A DNA stretch of 64,000 bases from Pseudomonas sp. GD04091 (GCF_029836165.1 NZ_JAOEBG010000003.1:62001-126000); one strand, 5' to 3'. Numbered from the stretch's first letter, positions 36,627-46,203 are shown. Notes: generated from the sequence alone by a model not told the origin. Numbers and translations: made by a program.

Positions 36627-38012
36627 TCAGCTATCCAGCGCCACCCGCGCGGCAGCCCCACGCTTGCGGTGCACCAGCAGGCCAGCCGCCACCACGCCAA
36701 TGCTGAGGATCGCCGTGGCGATGATCTCGGCACGGTGATCTTCGCGCAGGGCCATCACCACCAGCACGGCGATGATGAAGGCGATGGTCGCCCAGGTCAG
36801 GCCCGGGAACATCCACATCTTGAACGAGATCTTCTCGCCCTTGGCTTCACGCTGGGCCCGCATGCGCAGCTGCGACACGGCAATCACCAGGTACACCAGC
36901 AGGGCGATGGCGCCGGAGCTGGCCAGCAGGAACTCGAACACCTCGGCCGGGGCCAGGAAGTTGGCGAACACGCACAGGAACGCTGCGGCGGTGGACAGCA
37001 GCACCGCCCAGTGCGGCGTGCCGGCCCGGGTGGTGCGCTGGGCAACGGCCGGGGCGTCGCCGCGCTTGCTCAGCGAGAACAGCATGCGCGAGGAGGTGTA
37101 CAGCGCCGAGTTCAGGCAGCTGGTCACGGCGATCAGCACGACGATGTCGACGATCAGCTTGGCGTTCGGCACGCCGATCAGGCTGAGCACGGTCTGGTAG
37201 GAGCCCTTCTCGGCCAGGGTCGGATCGTTCCACGGCACCATGGCCACGACCAGGAAGATCGACACCAGGTAGAACAGGCAGATCCGCCAGATCACCGAGT
37301 TGGTGGCCCGGCTGATCTGCTTGCCCGGATCCTTCGACTCGGCGGCGGCGATGGTGACGATCTCGGTGCCCATGAACGAGAACATGGTGGTCAGCATGGC
37401 GGCCAGCACGGCGCCCAGGCCGTTGGGCATGAAGCCTTGGGTATCGAACAGGTGACTGACACCGCTGACCTGGCTGTTCGGGACCATGCCGAACATGGCG
37501 GCGCAGCCGACGACGATGAAGCCGATGATCGCCAGCACTTTCAGCAGCGCGAACCAGAATTCGAACTCACCGTAGTTCTTGACGCTGAACAGGTTGGTGA
37601 CGGTCAGTGCCAAGGTGATGATCAGCGAGAACGCCCACAGGTCCACCGACGGGAACCAGGCATGCAGGATGGCCGCGGCGGCGTTGGCCTCCAGTGGAAT
37701 CACCAGGACCCAGAACCACCAGTACAGCCAGCCGATGGTGAAGCCGGCCCAGCGCCCGATGGCGCGGTCGGCATAGGTGGAGAACGAACCCGTGTCTGGC
37801 GACGCCACCGCCATCTCGCCGAGCATGCGCATGACCAGCACCACCAGGGTACCGGCGGCGGCATAGGCCAGCAGCACGGCCGGACCGGCCGCCGCGATGG
37901 CGTGGCCGGAGCCCACGAACAGGCCGGCGCCGATCACGCCAGCAATGGACAGCATGGTCACATGCCGTTGCTTGAGCCCCTGAGCGAGGTCATTGGAATT
38001 GTTACCGCTCAT
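36627..38012 (-). CDS. gabP: GABA permease
   Basis: Predicted inner-membrane amino acid permease of 461 residues with twelve membrane segments (APC superfamily). The sequence follows E. coli GabP closely by eye: RHVTMLSIAGVIGAGLFVGS, SPDTGSFSTYADRAIGRWAG and YWWFWVLVIPLEANAAAAIL. It imports 4-aminobutyrate. I chose ATG 38012 because AAAGGTAG precedes it and family similarity begins there; the open frame extends 300 bases upstream. Confidence 0.88.
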   Translation of the reverse strand: MSGNNSNDLAQGLKQRHVTMLSIAGVIGAGLFVGSGHAIAAAGPAVLLAYAAAGTLVVLVMRMLGEMAVASPDTGSFSTYADRAIGRWAGFTIGWLYWWFWVLVIPLEANAAAAILHAWFPSVDLWAFSLIITLALTVTNLFSVKNYGEFEFWFALLKVLAIIGFIVVGCAAMFGMVPNSQVSGVSHLFDTQGFMPNGLGAVLAAMLTTMFSFMGTEIVTIAAAESKDPGKQISRATNSVIWRICLFYLVSIFLVVAMVPWNDPTLAEKGSYQTVLSLIGVPNAKLIVDIVVLIAVTSCLNSALYTSSRMLFSLSKRGDAPAVAQRTTRAGTPHWAVLLSTAAAFLCVFANFLAPAEVFEFLLASSGAIALLVYLVIAVSQLRMRAQREAKGEKISFKMWMFPGLTWATIAFIIAVLVVMALREDHRAEIIATAILSIGVVAAGLLVHRKRGAAARVALDS

Positions 38013-38618
38013 AAAACTACCTTTGTAAGGAGGTGGACTACACGAATGACTGGCCAGCGTGCCGAGGTGTAGGTAGGCGCCGCTGCATTCAGTGGTTTCG
38101 CAAGGGCAATAAGCGGGCCAGGTGAGAATGGCTTTCGTCTGAAATGTTTCACCCGTCAATAATGACGCGGTCTGCAGGGCATTCTGCCAAGCTTTGACCG
38201 AAAGGCCACCAAATCCCCATGCCAAGTCGGGATTACTGAAATACTCACTTACAAACGCACCAAAGGTGCCTCTCGGTAACACCTGCGTACGATCCGGGGG
38301 CACACAAAAGCGCAACCATCAGGCGCAACCCGAACTCGGTACATGCCTCGCCAAAGCGCCACCCGGCCAAAAACGGCTTCCCAGACCGGGCCAAAGCTGG
38401 CACCATCGCGCCTTTTTTCATCAAGGCTCCGGTGCTGGGCAAAACGCCATTGCGGACATCCTGGCGACAGTCCACTGCAGCGATGCGACAAACTGTCCCA
38501 CCAGCGACCAGAGCCCCCCGCGACCCGGTTGGCCGCCGTTGTGCCGCTATGCTAGCGTGGCGCTCGCCAGGAAGGCCGCCAACAGCTGGGAACGCACCCG
38601 AATACATGAGGACCGCAC
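38013..38618. other. Long intergenic region between gabP and an ABC importer operon
   Basis: No convincing gene lies in these 606 bases. Open frames here have poor codon use. It must contain promoters for the divergent gabP and importer genes, but no clear sigma-70 or sigma-54 promoter or operator could be assigned. It is richer in A than its surroundings. Confidence 0.5.
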
Positions 38619-39392
38619 ATGGCCCAGGCCACGCCCGCGCTGGAAATCCGCAACCTGCACAAACGCTATGGCGAGCAGGAAATTCTCAAGGGCATTTCGC
38701 TGACCGCGCGCGACGGTGACGTGATCTCCATCCTCGGCTCATCCGGCTCCGGAAAATCCACCCTGCTGCGCTGCATCAACCTGCTGGAAAACCCGCACCA
38801 GGGCGAAATCCTCGTCGCCGGCGAAGCGCTCAAGCTCAAGGCGCAGAAAAACGGCGACCTGATCGCCGCCGACAACCGCCAGATCAACCGCCTGCGCAGC
38901 GAAATCGGCTTCGTCTTCCAGAACTTCAACCTGTGGCCGCACATGTCGATCCTCGACAACATCATCGAGGCGCCGCGCCGCGTGCTCGGCCAGAGCAAGG
39001 CCGAGGCCATCGAGCACGCCGAAGCGCTGCTGAACAAGGTCGGCATTTACGACAAGCGCCACAGCTACCCCGCCCAGCTTTCCGGTGGCCAGCAACAGCG
39101 CGCCGCCATCGCCCGTACCTTGGCCATGAAACCCAAGGTCATCCTGTTCGACGAGCCGACTTCGGCGCTCGATCCGGAAATGGTCCAGGAAGTGCTTAAC
39201 GTCATCCGCGCACTGGCCGAAGAAGGCCGTACCATGCTGCTGGTGACGCACGAGATGAACTTTGCCCGCCAGGTGTCCAGTGAAGTGGTGTTCCTGCACC
39301 AGGGCCTGGTCGAAGAGCAGGGATCGCCGCAACAGGTCTTCGAGAACCCGACCTCGGCGCGTTGCAAGCAATTCATGTCCAGCCACCGCTAA
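38619..39392 (+). CDS. Polar amino acid ABC importer ATPase (HisP-like)
   Basis: Predicted protein of 257 residues. Walker [10 protein letters not shown], signature LSGGQQQR, Walker [14 protein letters not shown] and the switch His in VTHEM are present. The type serves histidine, arginine, lysine or ornithine uptake. It is the first gene of a four-gene operon; its stop is 13 bases before the binding-protein gene. Confidence 0.9.
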   Translation: MAQATPALEIRNLHKRYGEQEILKGISLTARDGDVISILGSSGSGKSTLLRCINLLENPHQGEILVAGEALKLKAQKNGDLIAADNRQINRLRSEIGFVFQNFNLWPHMSILDNIIEAPRRVLGQSKAEAIEHAEALLNKVGIYDKRHSYPAQLSGGQQQRAAIARTLAMKPKVILFDEPTSALDPEMVQEVLNVIRALAEEGRTMLLVTHEMNFARQVSSEVVFLHQGLVEEQGSPQQVFENPTSARCKQFMSSHR

Positions 39393-39405
39393 CGGAGCAA
39401 CACGA

Positions 39406-40167
39406 ATGCAGACCTACAAGAAATTCCTCCTGGCCGCTGCCGCCACCCTGGTGTTCTCGGCCAATGCCATGGCAGCCGAGAAACTGAAAATGGGCATCGA
39501 GGCGGCCTACCCGCCCTTCAACAACAAAGATGCCAGCGGCCAAGTGGTCGGCTTCGACAAGGACATCGGCGATGCCCTGTGCGCCAAGATGAAAGTCGAG
39601 TGCGAAGTGGTCACCTCCGACTGGGACGGCATCATCCCAGCCCTGAACGCCAAGAAGTTCGACTTCATCGTCTCGTCGCTGTCGATCACCGATGAGCGCA
39701 AGCAGGCGGTGGACTTCACCGACCCGTACTACTCGAACAAGCAGCAGTTCATCGCGCCGAAGAACGTCGACTTCAAGACCGATCGCGCTTCGCTCAAGGG
39801 CAAGACCATCGGCACCCAGCGCGCCACCCAGGCCGCGACCTGGCTGGACGATAACGGTGGCATGGACGGCGAGTTCAAGGTCAACCTCTATGACGGCCAG
39901 GAAAACGCCTACCTGGACCTGACCTCCGGCCGCGTCGACGCCATCCTCGCCGACAAGTACGCCAACTACGACTGGCTCAAGTCGAAGGCTGGCCAGGGCT
40001 ACGAGTTCAAGGGCGAGCCGGTCAACGAGAGCGACAAGGTCGGGATTGCCGTGCGCAAGGGCGACAACGAGCTGCGTAACAAGCTCAATGCCGCGCTGAA
40101 GGAAATCGTCGCCGACGGTACCTACAAGAAGATCAACGACAAGTACTTCCCGTTCAGCATCTATTGA
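39406..40167 (+). CDS. Polar amino acid periplasmic binding protein
   Basis: Predicted protein of 253 residues with a signal peptide ending ANAMA (about residue 22). It has the family 3 binding-protein motifs GIEAAYPPFN and GFDKDIGDALC, then SLSITDERKQAVDFTDPYY. It is closest in type to lysine/arginine/ornithine or histidine binding proteins. ATG 39406 has CGGAG upstream. Confidence 0.9.
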   Translation: MQTYKKFLLAAAATLVFSANAMAAEKLKMGIEAAYPPFNNKDASGQVVGFDKDIGDALCAKMKVECEVVTSDWDGIIPALNAKKFDFIVSSLSITDERKQAVDFTDPYYSNKQQFIAPKNVDFKTDRASLKGKTIGTQRATQAATWLDDNGGMDGEFKVNLYDGQENAYLDLTSGRVDAILADKYANYDWLKSKAGQGYEFKGEPVNESDKVGIAVRKGDNELRNKLNAALKEIVADGTYKKINDKYFPFSIY

Positions 40168-40175
40168 TTCGCCCC

Positions 40176-40206
40176 GACAGGCATCGCCGCCATGGCGATG
40201 CCTGTC
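40176..40206 (+). promoter_or_regulatory. Intra-operon hairpin after the binding-protein gene
   Basis: The perfect 13-bp stem GACAGGCATCGCC/GGCGATGCCTGTC has a five-base loop and lies 9 bases after the stop codon. With no T tract it is more likely an RNA stability element or partial terminator that keeps binding protein in excess over the permeases. Confidence 0.7.
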
Positions 40207-40224
40207 CCTTGAACAAACTTACCC

Positions 40225-40917
40225 ATGAATATCGACCTGCACGGATTCGGTCCGGCCATGATGGCCGGCACCCTGATGACCGTAAAACTGGCGCTCTGCG
40301 CCCTGCTGCTGGGGCTGGTCCTGGGCCTGCTCGGCGCCCTGGCCAAGACCTCGTCGGTCAAGCCGCTGCAATGGCTTGGTGGCATCTATTCCACGCTGGT
40401 GCGCGGCGTACCTGAACTGCTTTGGGTGCTGCTCATCTATTTCGGCACCGTCGGGCTGATGAACAGCCTTGGCGCCGCCTTGAACATCCCAGGCCTGGAG
40501 CTGAGCGCCTTCGCCGCCGGCGTCATCGCCCTGGGCCTGTGCTTCGGCGCCTACGCCACGGAGGTGTTCCGCGGCGCGATCCTGGCCATCCCCAAGGGCC
40601 ACCGTGAAGCGGGGCTGGCCCTGGGCCTGTCCAAGGGCCGCATCCTGTCGCGGATCATCCTGCCGCAGATGTGGCGCGTAGCCCTGCCGGGCCTGGGCAA
40701 CCTGTTCATGATCCTGATGAAGGACACCGCGCTGGTGTCGGTGATCGGCCTGGAAGAGATCATGCGCCACGCGCAGATCGGCGTGACCGTGACCAAGGAG
40801 CCGTTCACCTTCTACGCGGTCGCCGCCTGCATCTACCTGGGCCTGACCATCATTGCCATGACCGGCATGCACTTCCTGGAAAAGCGCGCCGCTCGCGGCT
40901 TCATGAGGGCCGAATAA
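40225..40917 (+). CDS. Polar amino acid ABC permease (HisQ-like)
   Basis: Predicted inner-membrane protein of 230 residues with about five membrane segments. The EAA loop is HREAGLALGLSKGRILSRI. Its stop abuts the start of the second permease gene, so the two are made together. Confidence 0.9.
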   Translation: MNIDLHGFGPAMMAGTLMTVKLALCALLLGLVLGLLGALAKTSSVKPLQWLGGIYSTLVRGVPELLWVLLIYFGTVGLMNSLGAALNIPGLELSAFAAGVIALGLCFGAYATEVFRGAILAIPKGHREAGLALGLSKGRILSRIILPQMWRVALPGLGNLFMILMKDTALVSVIGLEEIMRHAQIGVTVTKEPFTFYAVAACIYLGLTIIAMTGMHFLEKRAARGFMRAE

Positions 40918-41607
40918 ATGAACTGGGAAGTCATCATCAAGTGGCTGCCACGCCTGGCCCAGGGTGCCACCCTGACCCTGGAGCTGGTGGCCATCGCCGT
41001 GATCGCCGGGCTGATCCTGGCCATCCCGCTGGGCATCGCCCGCTCCTCGCGGCACTGGTACGTGCGCGCCCTGCCCTACGGCTACATCTTCTTCTTCCGC
41101 GGCACGCCGCTGCTGGTGCAGCTGTTCCTGGTGTACTACGGGCTGGCCCAGTTCGAACTGGTGCGCAGCAGTTCGCTGTGGCCGTACCTGCGCGATCCGT
41201 TCTGGTGCACGGTACTGACCATGACCCTGCACACCGCCGCCTACATCGCCGAGATCCTGCGTGGCGCGCTGCAGGCGATCCCCAAGGGCGAGATCGAAGC
41301 GGCCCGGGCGCTGGGCATGTCACGCGGCAAGACGCTTTTCTACATCATGCTGCCGCGCGCCGCGCGCATCGGCCTGCCGGCCTACAGCAACGAAGTGATC
41401 CTGATGCTCAAGGCCAGTGCCCTGGCCAGTACCGTGACGCTGCTGGAACTGACCGGCATGGCGCGGACGATCATCGCGCGGACCTACCTGCCGGTGGAGA
41501 TCTTCTTCGCCGCCGGGGTGTTCTACCTGGTGATCTCGTTTGTCCTGGTCCAGGGCTTCAAGCTGCTGGAGCGCTGGCTGCGCGTGGATGCCTGCCAGGG
41601 GCGATAA
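40918..41607 (+). CDS. Polar amino acid ABC permease (HisM-like)
   Basis: Predicted inner-membrane protein of 229 residues. It has FFRGTPLLVQLFLVYYGLAQ and the EAA loop EIEAARALGMSRGKTLF. It forms the heterodimeric channel with the preceding permease. Confidence 0.9.
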   Translation: MNWEVIIKWLPRLAQGATLTLELVAIAVIAGLILAIPLGIARSSRHWYVRALPYGYIFFFRGTPLLVQLFLVYYGLAQFELVRSSSLWPYLRDPFWCTVLTMTLHTAAYIAEILRGALQAIPKGEIEAARALGMSRGKTLFYIMLPRAARIGLPAYSNEVILMLKASALASTVTLLELTGMARTIIARTYLPVEIFFAAGVFYLVISFVLVQGFKLLERWLRVDACQGR

Positions 41608-41621
41608 GACCGTAACAACCC

Positions 41622-41650
41622 GGGGCCGCGACGGAGCGCGAAGCGGCCCC
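41622..41650 (+). terminator. Hairpin after the ABC importer operon
   Basis: The stem GGGGCCGC/GCGGCCCC lies 15 bases after the last permease gene. There is no T tract, so termination is only probable. Confidence 0.45.
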
Positions 41651-41673
41651 CTCGACAGCGCCACGGTGCTCGA

Positions 41674-42909
41674 ATGCCAACGCCCAGCCACCTTCACGCC
41701 CAAGACCTGCTCGAACGCTTCCAGGCCCTCGACCACTTCCTGCTCCAGCACCAGCATCTATGGCGCCCGCGCCCCTTCACCGAGCTGCGACTGGATTGGG
41801 AAGCCCAATACCCCGCGCTCGCCACCTGGCTGCGTCAACGCACCCTGGAGCAAGCCGAAGCCGTCCAGCACAACCCTGAACGGCTCCCGGCGCCGACGCC
41901 TTTCCCGCAACTGGCCGCCCAGGCCCAGCAGCTTTCCGCCATCGGTGAACTGCCCGACGCCGGCCTGCACCCGGCCGGGCATCGCCTGGACGTCAACGTG
42001 CCGGGCCGCAAATGGCAGCAGATCGAAGCCTTCACCCGCCGCCTGGCCTTCAGCCAACCGGCCCGCCACTGGCTGGACTGGTGCTCCGGCAAAGGCCATC
42101 TGGGCCGGCGCCTGTTGCAGCCCGGCCAACAACTGACCTGCCTCGAATATGACGCCGAACTGGTCGCCGCCGGCCAGGCCTTGAGTGACCACCATCACCT
42201 GCCAGCCCGCCACCTGCGCCAGGATGTCATGGCCCAAGACAGCGCCTTGCACCTGGGCGCCGACAAGAGCGCCGTCGCCCTGCACGCCTGCGGCGATCTG
42301 CATGTGCGCCTGCTGCAACTGGCCAGTGAACGCGGCTGCCGGCAGATCGCGGTCGCGCCGTGCTGCTACAACCGCATCCAGGGCCAGGGCTATCAGCCGT
42401 TATCCACAGCCGCCCGGAAATCATCGCTACAGCTCTCGCAAGCGGACCTGGGCCTGCCGTTGAACGAAGCCGTCACCGCCAGCGCCCGGATACGTCGCCA
42501 GCGCGACGCGTCCATGGCCCGACGCCTGGGCTTCGACCTGCTGCAGCGCGAGCAGCGAGGGAGGGACGAGTATCTGCCCACCCCTTCACTGGCGATCGAT
42601 TGGCTGGAGAAACCGTTCGAACAGTACTGCCGCGACCTCGCCAGGCTCCGTGACGTCGAGCTCCACGGCGAGCCCCACTGGGTCGGGCTGGAGAACGCCG
42701 GCTGGCAACGGCTGGCCCAGGTGCGCAACCTGGAACTGGTGCGCAACCTGTTCCGCCGCCCGCTGGAAATGTGGCTGGTGCTCGACCGCGCCCTGTTCCT
42801 TCAGGAACAGGGGTATGCGGTCAGTGTCGGAACGTTCTGCGACTACCCCCTCACGCCTCGCAATCTGCTGGTGCTGGGCGAACGTGACGGAACGCCGCAG
42901 CACGGTTGA
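41674..42909 (+). CDS. SAM-dependent methyltransferase, Methyltransf_32-like
   Basis: Predicted protein of 411 residues. The SAM site is near DWCSGKGHLGRRLL (residues of about 133-146). ALHACGDLHVRLLQLA and the CCYN motif in VAPCCYNRI fit the family related to METTL25/RRNAD1. The substrate is unknown. The gene starts 66 bases after the importer operon and may be read with it. Confidence 0.82.
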   Translation: MPTPSHLHAQDLLERFQALDHFLLQHQHLWRPRPFTELRLDWEAQYPALATWLRQRTLEQAEAVQHNPERLPAPTPFPQLAAQAQQLSAIGELPDAGLHPAGHRLDVNVPGRKWQQIEAFTRRLAFSQPARHWLDWCSGKGHLGRRLLQPGQQLTCLEYDAELVAAGQALSDHHHLPARHLRQDVMAQDSALHLGADKSAVALHACGDLHVRLLQLASERGCRQIAVAPCCYNRIQGQGYQPLSTAARKSSLQLSQADLGLPLNEAVTASARIRRQRDASMARRLGFDLLQREQRGRDEYLPTPSLAIDWLEKPFEQYCRDLARLRDVELHGEPHWVGLENAGWQRLAQVRNLELVRNLFRRPLEMWLVLDRALFLQEQGYAVSVGTFCDYPLTPRNLLVLGERDGTPQHG

Positions 42910-43122
42910 CAGCCTGTGGATAAGTCTGTGAACAAGCTTGTGATGAAAATCACGAAATCTTGGGACCGGGCGCTATTTGCGGCGCTTTGCTTATTCCGCG
43001 CGTTGCTCGAAAACCAGCAAAAACAGGCCTTTGCGCAAAGACCGGTGGTAGTGCCGCTCGGCATGCCTTTCGCGCAAGCAGCACATGCCCGTTGTGCATA
43101 AACATTTCGCAGGGCCGTGTTT

Positions 43123-43440
43123 TCAGGCCAGTTTCAGCAGGCCCATGCCGACCAGCAGCAATGCGAGCCCCAGCCAGCCACGCCCGGCCAGGCGCTGGCC
43201 GAACAAGGCCCAGCCCATGGCCACGGTGGCCAGGATGCCAAAGCCACCCCAGATGGCGTAGGCCAGCGACAGGTCGATGTCCTTCACCGCCTGGGCCAGC
43301 GCGGTGAATGCCGCCAGCACGCAGAGGATCGAGGCCACGCCCAGGCCCTTGCGACGGAAACCGTCGGAGTACTTGAGCAGCAGGTTGGCCAGCACTTCCA
43401 GCACGATGGCTAGGCCCAGCCAGGCAAATGGAATCAGCAT
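43123..43440 (-). CDS. mdtI: SMR family spermidine exporter subunit MdtI
   Basis: Predicted four-helix inner-membrane protein of 105 residues. [21 protein letters not shown] and [13 protein letters not shown] (each read in parts) follow E. coli MdtI closely, including the glutamate in the first helix. It works as a pair with MdtJ, whose gene overlaps by 7 bases. Confidence 0.87.
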   Translation of the reverse strand: MLIPFAWLGLAIVLEVLANLLLKYSDGFRRKGLGVASILCVLAAFTALAQAVKDIDLSLAYAIWGGFGILATVAMGWALFGQRLAGRGWLGLALLLVGMGLLKLA

Positions 43441-43793
43441 GGCAGCGCCTCCCCTTCACGCTCGACGGCCTTGGCCCGGGTGCCGGCCTTGACCAGCAGG
43501 ATGCCGGCGATCATCACCGCCAGGCCCAGGGCCTTGGTCCAGCCCAGGCTCTCGCCGAGCCAGAGCACGCTGATCAAGGTGATCAGCACGATACCGAAAC
43601 CTTCCCACAGCGCGTAGGCCACACCCACCGGCACCCGCTTGACCGCCAGGGCCAGGAAGAAATACGACAGACAGATCATGACGTACATGACGGCATGCCC
43701 CATGACGGGGAAATGAGTGGCGGCGAGTTTCATCGACGCCGTGCCGATCACCTCGAAGGTGATGGCGACGATCAGATAGATCCAGGAACGCAT
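43434..43793 (-). CDS. mdtJ: SMR family spermidine exporter subunit MdtJ
   Basis: Predicted four-helix inner-membrane protein of 119 residues. [14 protein letters not shown] carries the essential glutamate, and [20 protein letters not shown] matches MdtJ. The C-terminal extension is charged. It is the first gene of the mdtJI operon. Confidence 0.88.
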   Translation of the reverse strand: MRSWIYLIVAITFEVIGTASMKLAATHFPVMGHAVMYVMICLSYFFLALAVKRVPVGVAYALWEGFGIVLITLISVLWLGESLGWTKALGLAVMIAGILLVKAGTRAKAVEREGEALPC

Positions 43794-44298
43794 GGTGCCC
43801 TCCCATGGGCGACAGCAGTCGAGCGCACAGGCATCGGCGCCGGACAGAGACGTTTAAGGCTGTGAAGGGAGGGTGGCGCTAGAGATCGCCGGTCCAGTGA
43901 CGTTCACGGGAAACCAGGCGGGAGGAAGAGAGGAGCTTGAAAGCTTTACTGTTCAACATAATGAACACAAGATTAACTCAGGCGATCAATTAAGTCAAAA
44001 CGATAGATACAGACTAATAATTTCTCGCATTTAAATCGCGTCTTTCAGAAAAAGTCCCTTAAAGCCTGCTGAAAGCTTCGTAAATTATATTCCCCACTGC
44101 TGTTTTCATGATTCCTCCGCAGGCCTGTGGGAGCGGGCTTGCCCGCGAAACAGCCACCGCGTTGCATGGCACCGCCTCCCTACCGGCAAGGCGCCTGCGA
44201 CAAACCGTCGCCATTGCCACAATAAACAAATTAATTATTGTTTTACGATAATTTATCAAGAATAATCCGCTCCGTTCATCACTGTACGGAGGCACCCC
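43794..44298. other. AT-rich intergenic region
   Basis: The 505 bases hold one REP core (GGAGCGGGCTTGCCCGCGAA at 44128-44147) and AT-rich DNA on both sides. No gene is supported; a 78-residue minus-strand frame is composed of REP and AT-rich sequence. GATAA-T-TTATC at 44247-44257 is a possible operator for the HTH gene downstream. Confidence 0.5.
44125..44150. repeat. REP palindrome, single
   Basis: GGAGCGGGCTTGCCCGCGAA preceded by TGTG; a close match to the consensus. Confidence 0.8.
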
Positions 44299-44877
44299 AT
44301 GAACAGTAGATCCGTGGCCTATGCGCGTTCGCGCCTACGCACCATCGGCGCATTCGCCGCCTGGCTGGCCTGGACCACCGCGGCGGTCGAGCTGGTCATC
44401 ACACCCTTGCTCTTCATCTTCGATTTCCCCGAGATGCACAACGGCTACCTGCAGGCCTACGGCGACCAGATGCCCCTGCTGCTCGAGCCCGGTTACCTGG
44501 CGTCGCCCCTGGCCATCGGCCTGGTGCTGGCGGTGGACATGATCCCGACGCTCATTTCCGTGATTGCCCTGGGCCTGACCGGCCTGTTCTTCCACCGGCT
44601 CTCCCGCGGCCAGACCTGGACCTCGGCCAACATCAAGCTGCTGTGGTGGGTCGGCCTGTTGTGTATCGGCACGCCCTTGCTGTGGCCGGTTACCTACACC
44701 CTGCAGGGGCTGGCCCTGGCCATCGACCTGCCGGCCGGCGAAAGGAGCTTCAGCTTCTCGATCGGTGTATCATCGCAGGCTGTCTACGAGATCATGAAAG
44801 GCATCCTGCTGTGTGCCTTCTCGCTGCTCATGCGTGACGCCAAGACCATCAGCGATGAACACAACTGTTATGTCTGA
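44299..44877 (+). CDS. DUF2975-family membrane protein
   Basis: Predicted inner-membrane protein of 192 residues with four membrane segments (about 15-35, 67-95, 114-135 and 160-178). The family commonly occurs directly before a small YozG-type HTH gene, as here. The function is not established; a membrane sensor controlling the regulator is a reasonable guess. Confidence 0.75.
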   Translation: MNSRSVAYARSRLRTIGAFAAWLAWTTAAVELVITPLLFIFDFPEMHNGYLQAYGDQMPLLLEPGYLASPLAIGLVLAVDMIPTLISVIALGLTGLFFHRLSRGQTWTSANIKLLWWVGLLCIGTPLLWPVTYTLQGLALAIDLPAGERSFSFSIGVSSQAVYEIMKGILLCAFSLLMRDAKTISDEHNCYV

Positions 44878-44886
44878 CCGCCTCCT

Positions 44887-45093
44887 ATGCCGATAATCAT
44901 CCGCCTCGACGTCGTCATGGCCCGGAACAAGATGCGTTCCAAGGACCTGGCGGAAATCATCGGTATCACGGAAGCGAACCTGTCGCTGCTGAAGAACGGC
45001 AAGATCAAGGGTTTCAAGATCGAGACCCTGGAGAAGCTGTGTCGCGCCCTGAACTGCCAGCCAGGCGACCTGCTGGAGTTCAGCGACGAATGA
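44887..45093 (+). CDS. Small Cro/CI-type HTH regulator (YozG-like)
   Basis: Predicted protein of 68 residues, nearly all HTH: MPIIIRLDVVMARNKM, SKDLAEIIGITEANLSLLKN and ETLEKLCRALNCQPGDLLEF. It starts 9 bases after the DUF2975 gene, with which it forms a recurrent pair. Confidence 0.85.
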   Translation: MPIIIRLDVVMARNKMRSKDLAEIIGITEANLSLLKNGKIKGFKIETLEKLCRALNCQPGDLLEFSDE

Positions 45094-45111
45094 TCAAGGA
45101 CTGCAACACCC

Positions 45112-45492
45112 ATGGCATTTTCCCGCAAGGGCCTCGCGGCCCTCGTATTGGCCTGCCTGCCGCTGAGCGGCTGCGGCCCGAGTTATACCTATAGATACTC
45201 GCCACCGCCCAGCGCGCATGGCATCAATTGCATCAACAGCTGCTCGATGGAACGCAACCACTGCCAGCAGATGACCCGCCTGCAGGAAAACAGCGAACGC
45301 GCGCTGTACCAGGCCGAGATGAGGGTTTATCAGTACTGCCAGAACGGCAAGAGCAAGAAGGAAGCACGTCACAGTTGCCACTACCCGAGCTACCCCTTCC
45401 ACATGGGGAGCAGCTACAGTTGCGGCGCTGATTACGACTCCTGCTACATGGCCTGCGGCGGCACCATCCAGCGCATCCTGAACAAAGACTGA
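45112..45492 (+). CDS. Cysteine-rich small lipoprotein
   Basis: Predicted protein of 126 residues. The lipobox LSGC gives a lipidated Cys at residue 21, followed by Gly-Pro. The mature part has ten further cysteines (for example CINSCSMERNHC and CGADYDSCYMACGG), suggesting disulfide bonds in the periplasm. No family is recognised. It lies 18 bases after the HTH gene and may belong to the same unit. Confidence 0.7.
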   Translation: MAFSRKGLAALVLACLPLSGCGPSYTYRYSPPPSAHGINCINSCSMERNHCQQMTRLQENSERALYQAEMRVYQYCQNGKSKKEARHSCHYPSYPFHMGSSYSCGADYDSCYMACGGTIQRILNKD

Positions 45493-45514
45493 TCCCGGAA
45501 CGGACTCGAACATC

Positions 45515-45766
45515 GTGAAACACGTGAAATCCTTCGCCCTGCTGACCGTCGCCCTGGCCCTGACCGGCTGCGCCAGCAACCTGCCTTCGAGCAAGCCCAC
45601 CCCGCTGGACTGGAACATGCCCGGCATGCAACTGGGCGGCGACCGCGGCCTGCCCCTGCACAACGCCGACGGCAGCTGCCGCAAGCGCGGCTGCGACAAT
45701 GGCAAGCTGTTCTTCAACCCCGGCCAGCCCGAGCCGAGCGTCAACACCATCCACCGTGGCTGGTAG
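45515..45766 (+). CDS. Small lipoprotein
   Basis: Predicted protein of 83 residues. The lipobox LTGC gives a lipidated Cys at residue 19. The mature part is short, polar and Gly/Pro-rich with one Cys pair (CRKRGC). The family is unknown. It lies 22 bases after the preceding lipoprotein gene. Confidence 0.7.
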   Translation: MKHVKSFALLTVALALTGCASNLPSSKPTPLDWNMPGMQLGGDRGLPLHNADGSCRKRGCDNGKLFFNPGQPEPSVNTIHRGW

Positions 45767-45825
45767 GAAAATTCTCCTTTGTGCTCGGTGACTTAGGGGA
45801 ATGTGCGATGGATGCAACGAAGTGG

Positions 45826-45853
45826 TTTACAGCCGCAAATCCATCGTTATAAT
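45826..45853 (+). promoter_or_regulatory. Promoter of the tRNA-Thr gene
   Basis: TTTACA (45826-45831) and TATAAT (45848-45853) are separated by 16 bases. The expected start is a few bases before the tRNA. Confidence 0.75.
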
Positions 45854-45864
45854 GACGCCCCTGT

Positions 45865-45940
<76 letters not shown>

Positions 45941-46203
45941 TATTTTTCAAGGGCTTACGTGCTGTTGGTGAGGTGAAATCTAGCCTCCACGTACCAACGC
46001 ACGTACCAAGCCTCCCCGCTTCATCCCCCTCAGCACCCAGTAGCATCAACGCGTGCAACACCTTGTTAACGCGTGCGCCTGCACCCGCGTCTAGACCTCA
46101 CCTTTCAATGTAGTGGCAGGCCTAGAAAAAAGAGTAACATCAGTAATCCTGACCGTTTTCTCTCTCGCAGCCCTTGAGATTCGCGGCCTCAGCTCAATTC
46201 CAG

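Noticed and set aside
38172..38188. Possible minus-strand sigma-54 promoter for gabP
   Set aside because: The GG and GC elements are one base too far apart.
38398..38413. Possible sigma-54 promoter TGGCAC before the ABC importer operon
   Set aside because: The GG to GC spacing is one base short of the required distance, and it lies more than 200 bases from the gene.
44059..44295. Minus-strand frame of 78 codons before the DUF2975 gene
   Set aside because: It is built from a REP element and AT-rich promoter DNA.
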